In this document: one piece after another, positions 1 to 6,940 of the stretch | How the letters are laid out: every line of letters begins with the position of its first letter | Numbering within the stretch: position 1 is the first letter of the stretch | Assembly (NCBI GenBank): GCA_003445095.1 | Contig: DLVS01000237.1 | Span: 1 to 13,993 of the forward strand | Source: Verrucomicrobiales bacterium | GTDB lineage: Bacteria; Verrucomicrobiota; Verrucomicrobiia; Limisphaerales; UBA9464 | Length of the DNA stretch: 13,993 nt | Direction: 5' to 3' | Made by a program: the position numbers and the translations under genes | The notes under the pieces: generated by a model | The model's input: the letters and a program-made list of their open reading frames with translations, nothing else | Told to the model about the DNA's origin: nothing | Databases searched by the model: none

Positions 1-2655
1 GCGGCTTGGGACTATTTTCCTCACGATCACGCGCGGAGCCGGGCCTACCGCTGGGGCGAAGACGGCTTAGCCGGAATCAGTGACGAACACGCGCGCCTTT
101 GCTTGTCCCTCGCCGTCTGGAACGGCCAAGACCCGATCCTCAAGGAACGGCTTTTCGGTTTGACCAATTGCGAAGGCAGCCACGGAGAAGATGTCAAAGA
201 GCTCTACTATTACCTCGACGCGACCCCGACACATTCGTGGCTGAAGTTCCTCTATAAGTATCCCCAAAAGGCGTACCCCTACCGCCAGCTAGGAGCTGAA
301 AATGCGCGTCGACAGTACGACCGCCGGCAGCCGGAATTCGAAGTGCTCGATTCCGGTATCTTCGACGACGACCGTTATTGGGACGTGTTGGTCGAATACG
401 CCAAAGCCGGCCCAACCGACCTGCTGATGAAGATCTCGGCCTACAATCGCGGTCCGGACCCCGCCACGATCCACGTCTTGCCGCAGCTCTGGTTTCGCAA
501 CACTTGGTCGTGGAAACACGGTTCACCCAGCCCGCACCTCGAAGCCACCAAGGATCGCTCCGCTAGAGTCACCGCCCATCACCCTGAGCTCGGAGATTAC
601 CTACTACGCTGCTCCGACTCGCCTGAACTGCTGTTCACGGAGAATGAAACCAACGTTCGTCGCCTGTATGGTCAGGCGGATGTGCCCGGATTCTTCAAAG
701 ACGCGTTTCACGAATACGTCGTTCACGGCAAGGAGGACGCGGTCAATCCCGCCCGAAACGGAACCAAAGTAGCGGCACTTTACGTACTGAACGTGGCCGC
801 CGGCGAAAGCCGTGAAGTCCGCGTGCGCCTGACCGGTTTAGGCCAAGCTCAGATTCGTGGGAATGGGGCTACGGGCAATTCGCCCGATCTCTTTGCAGAA
901 TTCGAGTCCGTGTTTGCCGCCCGGGAGCGGGAAGCAGACGAGTTTTATGCCGGGCTCCAAACAGACATGACCGACGACGACGCCCGCCGCGTTCAACGGC
1001 AGGCCTGGGCGGGCATGATTTGGTCGAAGCAGTTTTTCTGTTACGACGTGCGGGAATGGCTCCAAGGCGATCCGGCCCAGCCCCCGCCTCCCCGGGAACG
1101 TCGTTCAGGACGAAATCACGAGTGGGCGCACTTGAACAATGCGGACATCATTTCGATGCCTGACAAATGGGAATACCCGTGGTACGCGGCGTGGGATTTG
1201 GCCTTTCATTGTTTGCCCCTGGCCGTCGTGGATGCCGAGTTCGCCAAGAGCCAACTCGTGCTCCTCACGCGCGAGTGGTACATGCATCCCAACGGTCAGT
1301 TGCCCGCCTATGAATGGTCCTTCGGCGACGTGAATCCGCCGGTTCATGCCTGGTCCGCTTGGCGGGTTTTCCAGATTGATCGGCGAGCCCGCCGAGAAAT
1401 CGATCCCAAAGATCCGGGCGACCTGGCGTTCCTTGAGCGGGTCTTCCACAAGTTGCTGCTCAATTTTACTTGGTGGGTAAATCGCAAAGACGCGCAGGGC
1501 CGAAATGTTTTTCAGGGTGGATTCCTGGGGCTCGACAATATTGGAGTCTTTGATCGCAGCGCACCGTTGCCCACCGGCGGGTTCATCAATCAGGCCGACG
1601 GCACCAGTTGGATGGCCATGTACTCGCTCAACTTGATGCGCGTGGCGCTGGAGTTAGCGGGCCACAATCGGACTTACGAAGATATCGCGACGAAATTCTT
1701 CGAACATTTTTTGCAGATTGCCGCTGCGATCAATGGGGTCGGTGAGGGCGCTTTGGGGCTCTGGGATGAAGCTGATGAATTTTACTATGACCAGTTGCAT
1801 TTACCGGACGGTCGGAACCTGACGCTCAAAGTGCGTTCCATGGTCGGACTCATACCGCTGTTCGCGGTCGAAACGTTGGAGCCGGAGTTACTCAACGCGC
1901 TTCCGGAATTTAAGGCGCGCCTCACCTGGTTCCTCGAACATCGCCCGGACCTGGCCGCTCTCGTTTCTCGGTGGGACAAGTGCGGACGAGGCGAGCGCCA
2001 ATTGCTCTCACTCTTGCGGGGACACCGGATGAAATGCCTTTTGCGGCGGATGCTTGATCAAAGCGAGTTCCTGTCTGACTTTGGCATCCGGTCGGTATCG
2101 AAAATTCACGAACGCGTTCCTTATCGCATGGAAGCGTGTGGAAGCGAGCACGAGGTCCCGTACTGGCCCGCGGAGTCGCTGAATGCCAATTTTGGCGGCA
2201 ACTCGAATTGGCGCGGCCCGATTTGGATGCCTGTGAACTACCTCCTGATCGAGTCGCTCCAGAAGTTTCACCATTACTACGGCGACGACTTCAAGGTCGA
2301 GTGTCCGACGGGAAGCGGACAACTCCTGACGATTAACGAGATTGCCGATGAACTGGCGCGCCGCTTAGGCCGGTTGTTTCTTAAGGATTCGACCGGTGTT
2401 AGACCAGTGCTGAACTATCATCCAAAACTCGCCCGCGACCCACGCTTCGCGGATCACCTATTGTTCCATGAGTATTTCCATGGAGACACCGGACGGGGAG
2501 TCGGAGCGAGCCACCAGACCGGTTGGACCGGGCTGATCGCCAAACTGCTGCGGCCGCGGCGCGATCGGCATCCCGATTCCGACACCACGTTTATTCGACC
2601 ACCTCCCAAACCGGCCGGCAAGCGCACCAAGGTTGCTCGCCACGAACCGTTGTAG
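1..2655 (+). CDS. MGH1-like / GH63-type glucosidase (5' partial)
   Basis: The reading frame is open from base 1 and ends at TAG 2653-2655, giving 884 codons; the true N-terminus lies before the window, and judging by family length probably only 20-40 residues are missing. The protein matches the mannosylglycerate-hydrolase-like (MGH1-like, clan GH63) glucosidases, which hydrolyse alpha-glucosidic bonds with inversion using an (alpha/alpha)6 barrel. Family signatures in order are [19 protein letters not shown] (codons 4-22), a beta-rich N-terminal domain with [20 protein letters not shown], then WDLAFH with the probable acid Asp at codon 399, [12 protein letters not shown] near codon 738, and [12 protein letters not shown] with the probable base Glu at codon 824. 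The catalytic assignments are by analogy with GH63 enzymes. No signal peptide can be judged because the start is missing. It stands alone on this strand and converges on the acpH-like gene. Family is confident; substrate is unknown (an alpha-glucoside such as glucosylglycerate, trehalose or an oligosaccharide is plausible). Confidence 0.9.
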   Translation, partial: AAWDYFPHDHARSRAYRWGEDGLAGISDEHARLCLSLAVWNGQDPILKERLFGLTNCEGSHGEDVKELYYYLDATPTHSWLKFLYKYPQKAYPYRQLGAENARRQYDRRQPEFEVLDSGIFDDDRYWDVLVEYAKAGPTDLLMKISAYNRGPDPATIHVLPQLWFRNTWSWKHGSPSPHLEATKDRSARVTAHHPELGDYLLRCSDSPELLFTENETNVRRLYGQADVPGFFKDAFHEYVVHGKEDAVNPARNGTKVAALYVLNVAAGESREVRVRLTGLGQAQIRGNGATGNSPDLFAEFESVFAAREREADEFYAGLQTDMTDDDARRVQRQAWAGMIWSKQFFCYDVREWLQGDPAQPPPPRERRSGRNHEWAHLNNADIISMPDKWEYPWYAAWDLAFHCLPLAVVDAEFAKSQLVLLTREWYMHPNGQLPAYEWSFGDVNPPVHAWSAWRVFQIDRRARREIDPKDPGDLAFLERVFHKLLLNFTWWVNRKDAQGRNVFQGGFLGLDNIGVFDRSAPLPTGGFINQADGTSWMAMYSLNLMRVALELAGHNRTYEDIATKFFEHFLQIAAAINGVGEGALGLWDEADEFYYDQLHLPDGRNLTLKVRSMVGLIPLFAVETLEPELLNALPEFKARLTWFLEHRPDLAALVSRWDKCGRGERQLLSLLRGHRMKCLLRRMLDQSEFLSDFGIRSVSKIHERVPYRMEACGSEHEVPYWPAESLNANFGGNSNWRGPIWMPVNYLLIESLQKFHHYYGDDFKVECPTGSGQLLTINEIADELARRLGRLFLKDSTGVRPVLNYHPKLARDPRFADHLLFHEYFHGDTGRGVGASHQTGWTGLIAKLLRPRRDRHPDSDTTFIRPPPKPAGKRTKVARHEPL

Positions 2656-2670
2656 TCGCGGAGGGAACGA
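2656..2670 (+). repeat. 15-base direct repeat, copy 1
   Basis: TCGCGGAGGGAACGA lies immediately after the glucosidase stop codon. An identical 15-mer occurs at 3663-3677 in the next intergenic gap, in the same orientation. Both copies are non-coding. Function is unknown; it may be part of a short dispersed intergenic repeat of this genome. Confidence 0.5.
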
Positions 2671-2761
2671 CGCGCATTCTTCTGCTTGCACCAACGTGCT
2701 AAAATGCCTAGTCGCCTCCAATCGCGCCGCTTTAGTCAGCGCCTCCTCACGTCGTCTCCTA

Positions 2762-2796
2762 CGGGGTTCATGGTTCACGGTCCCGATTCAACCCCG
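2762..2796 (+). terminator. possible weak terminator of the glucosidase gene
   Basis: A perfect 7-bp stem CGGGGTT (2762-2768) / AACCCCG (2790-2796), with a 21-base loop, sits in the 158-base convergent gap, about 106 bases after the glucosidase stop. On the plus strand it is followed by GATTTTGG, a poor T-tract. The long loop and weak tract make this only a candidate. On the minus strand no T-run follows, so it is unlikely to serve the acpH-like gene. Apart from this stem and the repeat, I see nothing else in 2656-2813. Confidence 0.2.
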
Positions 2797-2813
2797 GATT
2801 TTGGAATTGGAGC

Positions 2814-3467
2814 CTACCCAGGGAACGGGCAAGTCGGCGCCTCGCGACAGTTGATTTCAGTGGGTGCGCATAGTGCCGGGCGGTTGAGCGAAACGCTGAC
2901 CGAGACTGAATTCCAGATCTCATCAAAGTCGGCGTGTAAGACCGAGTAGTGTTCCAGCAAGAACTCCCGGGCCGCACGCGGCGCCAGCACGCCACGCGCC
3001 CGAGGCGACAGACGGCGGGAAATGCGGCTCAACGCCAGCTCCACTCCCTCCGGGGTTTCGTAACTGCCGAGCCAATTCTCCACGCGCATTTGAGCCAACA
3101 CGTCGCGGGTGCCCGGGGGGCCGAGGTGAATGACGCGTTCCAATCCCGTCAGCACTTCCGCCACAAAGGAGTTTAGCGCGCGACCCATCCGGTGCTCGAA
3201 CTCTCGCGCCAGAAAGTGATCCCAAAAGACATCCAGCACGATGCCTCCGCCTCGGCGCAACTCCGGCGGAAATCGAGCACGCGCTGCTCGCACTTGCGGA
3301 TGGCGATCGGTCTCGCGGTCGATGCGTTGATGGAGTTCGAGACCGAAACGGAGGGCGTCGTCGGTCACGCCTTCCAGCTCCGAGCGCGAGAATAGGTCAG
3401 CCAGCCAGTTGCCTAACCGAATGCGGTCGCCATCGGGCGAGAGCGCAAAGTGCGCGAGCCAATTCAC
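2814..3467 (-). CDS. acpH: ACP phosphodiesterase (AcpH / DUF479 family)
   Basis: This 217-residue protein starts at GTG 3467 and begins MNWLAH, the typical N-terminus of the acyl-carrier-protein phosphodiesterase family, which supports this start even though no clear Shine-Dalgarno site precedes it. AcpH removes the 4'-phosphopantetheine arm from holo-ACP in the cytoplasm using divalent metal. Candidate metal-binding or catalytic residues include H6, N20 and D24 in LGNWLADLF, LHQRIDRETDRHP (residues 45-57) and VLDVFWDHFLA (78-88). After a normal C-terminal helix the protein carries an extra tail of about 30 residues (from NSVSVSVSLN onwards) that looks low in complexity and makes it longer than my recollection of the usual family size (about 195 residues). 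It is the last gene on the minus strand, 258 bases beyond the radical SAM gene, so it may have its own promoter. Family assignment is good; ACP as the real substrate is inferred from the family. Confidence 0.82.
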   Translation of the reverse strand: MNWLAHFALSPDGDRIRLGNWLADLFSRSELEGVTDDALRFGLELHQRIDRETDRHPQVRAARARFPPELRRGGGIVLDVFWDHFLAREFEHRMGRALNSFVAEVLTGLERVIHLGPPGTRDVLAQMRVENWLGSYETPEGVELALSRISRRLSPRARGVLAPRAAREFLLEHYSVLHADFDEIWNSVSVSVSLNRPALCAPTEINCREAPTCPFPG

Positions 3468-3544
3468 GGGCCCACGCTGATGCCTCAGGTCATCGAATCA
3501 ACTCTCGGATTGTTGGACGGCGTACTCCCCAAAGGCGCACGTGT

Positions 3545-3574
3545 GGGCGCCCCACTGGATCCAGGTGGACGCCC
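3545..3574. other. GC-rich hairpin between the radical SAM and acpH-like genes
   Basis: GGGCG (3545-3549) pairs with CGCCC (3570-3574), and CCAC (3552-3555) with GTGG (3565-3568), around a loop containing the 10-base palindrome CTGGATCCAG (3555-3564). It lies in the 258-base gap 3468-3725, past the end of the radical SAM gene and upstream of acpH on the minus strand. No T-run follows on either strand, so it is not a classical intrinsic terminator. It could be an attenuating or mRNA-stabilising hairpin, or chance. Apart from this and the 15-mer repeat, the gap holds nothing I can recognise. Confidence 0.3.
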
Positions 3575-3662
3575 TCTGGCTACGAGGCTGGGCTCATCAC
3601 GCGTTCACAGAGGAGTTGCGAGAACGCGTCGCCGCGGCGCACTATCGAAGTCCGTTTGCCGT

Positions 3663-3677
3663 TCGCGGAGGGAACGA
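3663..3677 (+). repeat. 15-base direct repeat, copy 2
   Basis: Exact second copy of TCGCGGAGGGAACGA (first copy 2656-2670), in the gap between the acpH-like and radical SAM genes. The bases flanking the two copies differ after the 15-mer, so the shared unit is short. Confidence 0.5.
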
Positions 3678-3725
3678 TGAAACCGACCTGGCCGTATGAA
3701 GCCCAGTCGGTGGGGTAAATGAGGA

Positions 3726-4838
3726 TCAAACTGGCCATTCGCTGAGGCGGCCCCACCACCTCCGCAGCCATCGAATGTGTTCCTTTGGGTTGATCTGACG
3801 ATCGGTCATGCCTGCGTTGCCTAGCGATTTGTCGGGCCAGAGATGAAGGCGATCGGCAAGGCCCAGTTCTTCGGCCAGACGTTCCACGGTCTGCAGGCTG
3901 TTGATGGCGTAATCCTGCCATCGCTCGCGAGTGGCAAAAACATCGGTCTTCAAGATCACGCCCAGTCCTCGAGCGTGGGATTCGATTCGCTCGACGTTCT
4001 CGGCGCGGATATTGATCGGTTCGTGGAAGACAGTGACAGGTTCGAGTTCGGCCACGGCGCGGAGGGTGGCGCGCAAGTCCGCTTCGTCACACTCCGGGTA
4101 AGTTGGAGCGACGGCCACATAGACGTGCAGGCCGGCTTCGCGGGCGGCGCGCAACGCCGCCAGACGTTGCGACGGCGCCGGGGCTTTCGGTTCGTAAACC
4201 TTGGCGAGGTCGTTGCGCAAGGTGGGCAGGCTCATACCGAATAACAGGCGCGGGCCAAAGCTCTTGAACAAATCGAAATCCGACCGAGCGAGCGGGCTTC
4301 GGGTCAGGATGCGGACGTTGAGGGTGGAATGGTCGCGAATGAGTTCTAACGAACGGCGCACCAGCCAGCGCGCGTGTTGTGCCAGAATCTGCCGTCGCTC
4401 CGGGGCAGGATGGTGGATCACCTGGTAGGGATCAGTGGTGCTGCAATACATCACCGCGCGATTGCCGTCGGGTTTGAGCAGCGAGCGCAGCGTGTTTTCT
4501 GCCGCGCGCAGTGAGGCCAGAAACTTGTCCTCGTCCCAGGGACGGAGCAGCACGTACTCGCCCCATTCCGAGTCAGGATCTTTGACGCCAAATTCGGAGA
4601 GTTTCGGTCTTTGCTTGATAGTCGCTGCGCTGGGGACGTAACAGAACCGGCACGCGTGCGAACAACCAACCGCGACGTTGAAGGCCCAATTCGAGAGGCT
4701 CTTGTAAACGAAGTTGTTCGGTGCAATCACCGCCGGCGAAGACCACAGGCCGACTCGGTCGTCCCGAATAATTTTGCGTCGTTGAATTGGACGCACCACT
4801 TCAGATTTGGCGACGGTCGGATTGAGGAAAGTCGTCAT
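3726..4838 (-). CDS. SPL-like radical SAM protein (Rv2578c-type), TcmP partner
   Basis: This 370-residue cytoplasmic protein has the radical SAM cluster motif CX3CX2C at C59, C63 and C66 (GCSHACRFCYVP), expected to hold a 4Fe-4S cluster that cleaves S-adenosylmethionine. Downstream blocks match the spore-photoproduct-lyase-like radical SAM group: STTDPYQ (133-139), ILTRSPLARSDFDL (177-190), SLPTL (203-207), YEPKAPAPSQR (215-225), then AGLHVYVAVAPTYP (235-248) and FHEPINIRAEN (271-281). The group includes true DNA repair lyases and many proteins of unknown reaction, such as mycobacterial Rv2578c, so the substrate is not known. Its ATG (4836-4838) overlaps the tcmP stop TGA (4835-4837) as ATGA, indicating translational coupling. 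TcmP proteins are typically encoded beside three-Cys-motif proteins, and this protein fits that place. DNA repair, nucleic-acid modification and peptide modification all remain possible. Confidence 0.85.
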   Translation of the reverse strand: MTTFLNPTVAKSEVVRPIQRRKIIRDDRVGLWSSPAVIAPNNFVYKSLSNWAFNVAVGCSHACRFCYVPSAATIKQRPKLSEFGVKDPDSEWGEYVLLRPWDEDKFLASLRAAENTLRSLLKPDGNRAVMYCSTTDPYQVIHHPAPERRQILAQHARWLVRRSLELIRDHSTLNVRILTRSPLARSDFDLFKSFGPRLLFGMSLPTLRNDLAKVYEPKAPAPSQRLAALRAAREAGLHVYVAVAPTYPECDEADLRATLRAVAELEPVTVFHEPINIRAENVERIESHARGLGVILKTDVFATRERWQDYAINSLQTVERLAEELGLADRLHLWPDKSLGNAGMTDRQINPKEHIRWLRRWWGRLSEWPV

Positions 4839-5743
4839 GGCTTAAGAATGTCTTGGGCAATCTTCACAGCCACCCTCGCCCCGCGTTCGTTGCCGGCGGC
4901 GAAGCACAGAAGATAAAGCGGCGTGTTGGCGGAGTTGTGGAGCGCGAGTGGATTCTTGGCAACGCCAGGGAAAATGGTTTCAAGGCGTTTCACGAAGAAG
5001 CGGGCGATTCCGTTAAAGTCAGTGACTTTCTCGGTCTTTGTCTCCGGGCCGAACAGGCTCTGCTCAACTTTGGTCTCGTAAAAAGCCTCGCGCCAATCTG
5101 GTGTGCCGAAGAAGTCGTCCAGCCGGCGTTGCCAGCCCTCGCTGAGCTTTGCATCACGGCGCAGCAGACGGTTCACGCCGATGCCGAGAGGAAAGAGTAT
5201 CCAGAGGTCGATGGCCTTCGTCTCGGCGATGGCCTTCATTGTATCCCAAGTAACCTGCATCCCGAACGGATCAAGGAATAGAACCGCACGATTCCTCTCC
5301 CATTTGCGATTCTCGCAAATGTCGCGGAGGTAAGCGTTCGAGTCGGCGTTAATGAGGACGATATCACTGGCAAGCTCCGGAAACTCTTCCTTCAGTCGGC
5401 TGAGTTCTGCAAAACGCTTGGGATCCTTCTCAATGAAGATGTATTTAGTAAACCGTGGCTCGACTTTGAGCGCAATGCGCGCCGAACCGTCCATGAAGCC
5501 CGTAGCATCCTTGCCGACGAGCTCCGGAAACGAAGACGTTTCATCCTGACAGGCTTTCGGAGTGTTGTAGCCCGTGCCCGCAAACGCATCGATGTAGGCG
5601 AAGCGGAACTTCTGTTTCCGCATGAGGGTCACGTAGGCGACGAGATACTTGCGTACCCGCTCAAGCTTCTCGGCGGTCCAGCCACCGCCGAATTGTTGCT
5701 TGGGAGAGTTCACTGCCCGAATCGTGGCGAATCCGCCCTTCAT
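4835..5743 (-). CDS. tcmP: three-Cys-motif partner protein TcmP
   Basis: This 302-residue protein matches the family named three-Cys-motif partner (TcmP). Visible signatures are FGGGWTAEKLERVRKYL (18-34), YIDAFAGTGY (50-59), YIFIEKDPKR (101-110), INADSNAYL (131-139), LFLDPFGM (155-162) and IDLWILFPLG (178-187). The order resembles a class I methyltransferase: a glycine-rich motif I (DAFAGTG), an acidic motif II residue (E105), and an LDPFG motif where nucleic-acid methyltransferases carry D/NPPF/Y. Methyltransferase activity is inferred from these motifs. A stop codon directly precedes the ATG at 5743 in frame, which fixes it as the most upstream start; the nearest purine-rich stretch (AAGGTGAG) is about 15 bases away. 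It lies 47 bases after lodB and overlaps the radical SAM gene by 4 bases, so both are likely made together. No membrane segment or signal peptide is seen. The biological role of the family is, to my knowledge, undefined. Confidence 0.85.
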   Translation of the reverse strand: MKGGFATIRAVNSPKQQFGGGWTAEKLERVRKYLVAYVTLMRKQKFRFAYIDAFAGTGYNTPKACQDETSSFPELVGKDATGFMDGSARIALKVEPRFTKYIFIEKDPKRFAELSRLKEEFPELASDIVLINADSNAYLRDICENRKWERNRAVLFLDPFGMQVTWDTMKAIAETKAIDLWILFPLGIGVNRLLRRDAKLSEGWQRRLDDFFGTPDWREAFYETKVEQSLFGPETKTEKVTDFNGIARFFVKRLETIFPGVAKNPLALHNSANTPLYLLCFAAGNERGARVAVKIAQDILKP

Positions 5744-5790
5744 TTACGAATCAAGATTCTCACCTTGAGTCGGACAAGCGCGGGGTTTGA

Positions 5791-6936
5791 TCAAAGGCTG
5801 ACGTGGCCCGCCATTCCCACTCGATTCCCCGCCACACCGATACGTGCCCTGTCCGGAAAGGTGTCATCCATCCAGAGCGCGTGCCGCTTTTTCCAAAAGA
5901 CTGCCTCAGGCCAACGGCGTTCGCTGGCGTAGGTGCGAAGGGCTTCGCGACACTGAATGGAAAAGGAGCGGTCGAGTCGGACTTGGTATTGATGGAACGC
6001 CATCGCGTCTCCGGTCTGGTCGGCGAGCAGCGCGTGGGCGGCGTCGATGCCAGTGCGCAAGGCCAGGGTCAGTCCGTGCGCGGAGACAGGATCATAGCAG
6101 AGGGCGGCATCGCCCGCAGCGATCCAGCCGGGTCCGTAGCAGCAGTCGAGTCTCGCGCTGCCGGCATCAACGGGGCGAAGTGGGGCGGCTAACTGGCCGC
6201 CATGTCGTGCGAGCCGATCCGCGGTGTGCGAAGCTCTCGCCAGTATTTGCGGAAGCCCGGCGGTGCAATCCCCGACCAAGGTTGATTCCGTAAAGAGCGC
6301 GACGGCGAAGCGTCCGCCAGGCATGGGTGCTGAATACCAAAAGCCTTCCGGAACCGATTCGACCAATGAGTGAGATTCTTCGATCGGCCGACTTGGGGTT
6401 ACCCAACCGACGAGAGCCACTTGGCGCCAGGCTTCCTTCCTTCGGGCGCCCTGTCGGCGCGCGAAGGAAGAGATTCTGCCAGTGGCGTCGATCACGTAGG
6501 AGGAGTGCAGCGTTTCCCCGTTGCCTTTCGTCAGGAAAGACCAGCCGATGCGGTCTTGACCCGCGCGGACAGTCTCGGCTTCGAATTGTTTTGCCCCAGC
6601 CAGGATGGCGCGTTCGCGGAGAGAGGATTCCAGCCGAACCCGGTCCACGTGATATCCGTGACCGCGGGGATCCCGGATGAAGTCGTGCCACTTCGGCGTG
6701 GCATCACCCCACACCGAGACTTGTGCAGGACAAGGGAGATGATCGTCGGATTGGAATCGCTCCCAGAGCCCCAGATGATTCAGCAATCCGGGGCCGGCGG
6801 GGGACAAGTCTTCGCCCCGGTTCACAGCTCTGGGAGTTCGGCCCAGCATCACCACGCGGGCTCCGGCCTCAGCGAGCACGATCGCCGCCGCGCACCCAGC
6901 CGGCCCAGCACCGACGATGACGACGTCAACCTCCAC
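5791..6936 (-). CDS. lodB: LodB-like FAD-dependent flavoprotein (CTQ maturation partner)
   Basis: This 381-residue flavoprotein begins at GTG 6936 with a Rossmann FAD-binding fold: VIVGAGPAG (6-14, GxGxxG), an acceptor region ending LAEAG (21-25), DATGR (150-154), and the FAD-ribityl motif GDAALCYDP (275-283) followed by SAHGLTLALRTG (285-296). These place it with the tryptophan-halogenase/geranylgeranyl-reductase-like flavoproteins that include LodB. LodB is required for forming the cysteine tryptophylquinone in LodA, by acting on the precursor protein. Position is the strongest argument: it starts 4 bases after the lodA-like stop (TAG 6941-6943) on the same strand. No strong Shine-Dalgarno site is visible, so translation may depend on re-initiation after lodA. 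No signal peptide is seen; the protein should be cytoplasmic. The flavoprotein assignment is near certain; the maturation role is inferred from the pairing. Confidence 0.85.
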   Translation of the reverse strand: MEVDVVIVGAGPAGCAAAIVLAEAGARVVMLGRTPRAVNRGEDLSPAGPGLLNHLGLWERFQSDDHLPCPAQVSVWGDATPKWHDFIRDPRGHGYHVDRVRLESSLRERAILAGAKQFEAETVRAGQDRIGWSFLTKGNGETLHSSYVIDATGRISSFARRQGARRKEAWRQVALVGWVTPSRPIEESHSLVESVPEGFWYSAPMPGGRFAVALFTESTLVGDCTAGLPQILARASHTADRLARHGGQLAAPLRPVDAGSARLDCCYGPGWIAAGDAALCYDPVSAHGLTLALRTGIDAAHALLADQTGDAMAFHQYQVRLDRSFSIQCREALRTYASERRWPEAVFWKKRHALWMDDTFPDRARIGVAGNRVGMAGHVSL

Positions 6937-6940
6937 GCCA

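Noticed and set aside
2686..2705. Promoter-like boxes TTGCAC and TAAAAT on the plus strand
   Set aside because: The spacer is only 8 bases instead of about 17, and no plus-strand gene follows.
2686..2949. Plus-strand 87-codon frame after the glucosidase
   Set aside because: Mostly antisense to the acpH-like C-terminus with no recognisable motif.
3450..3680. Plus-strand 76-codon frame in the gap between the acpH-like and radical SAM genes
   Set aside because: Arg-rich composition, no domain, overlaps the start of acpH antisense; likely spurious.
3580..3921. Minus-strand 113-codon frame near the end of the radical SAM gene
   Set aside because: Out-of-frame shadow of the radical SAM C-terminus; no independent motif.
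5803..6293. Long plus-strand frames opposite lodB and others opposite lodA
   Set aside because: These are antisense shadows of strongly conserved genes, common in DNA of this GC content.
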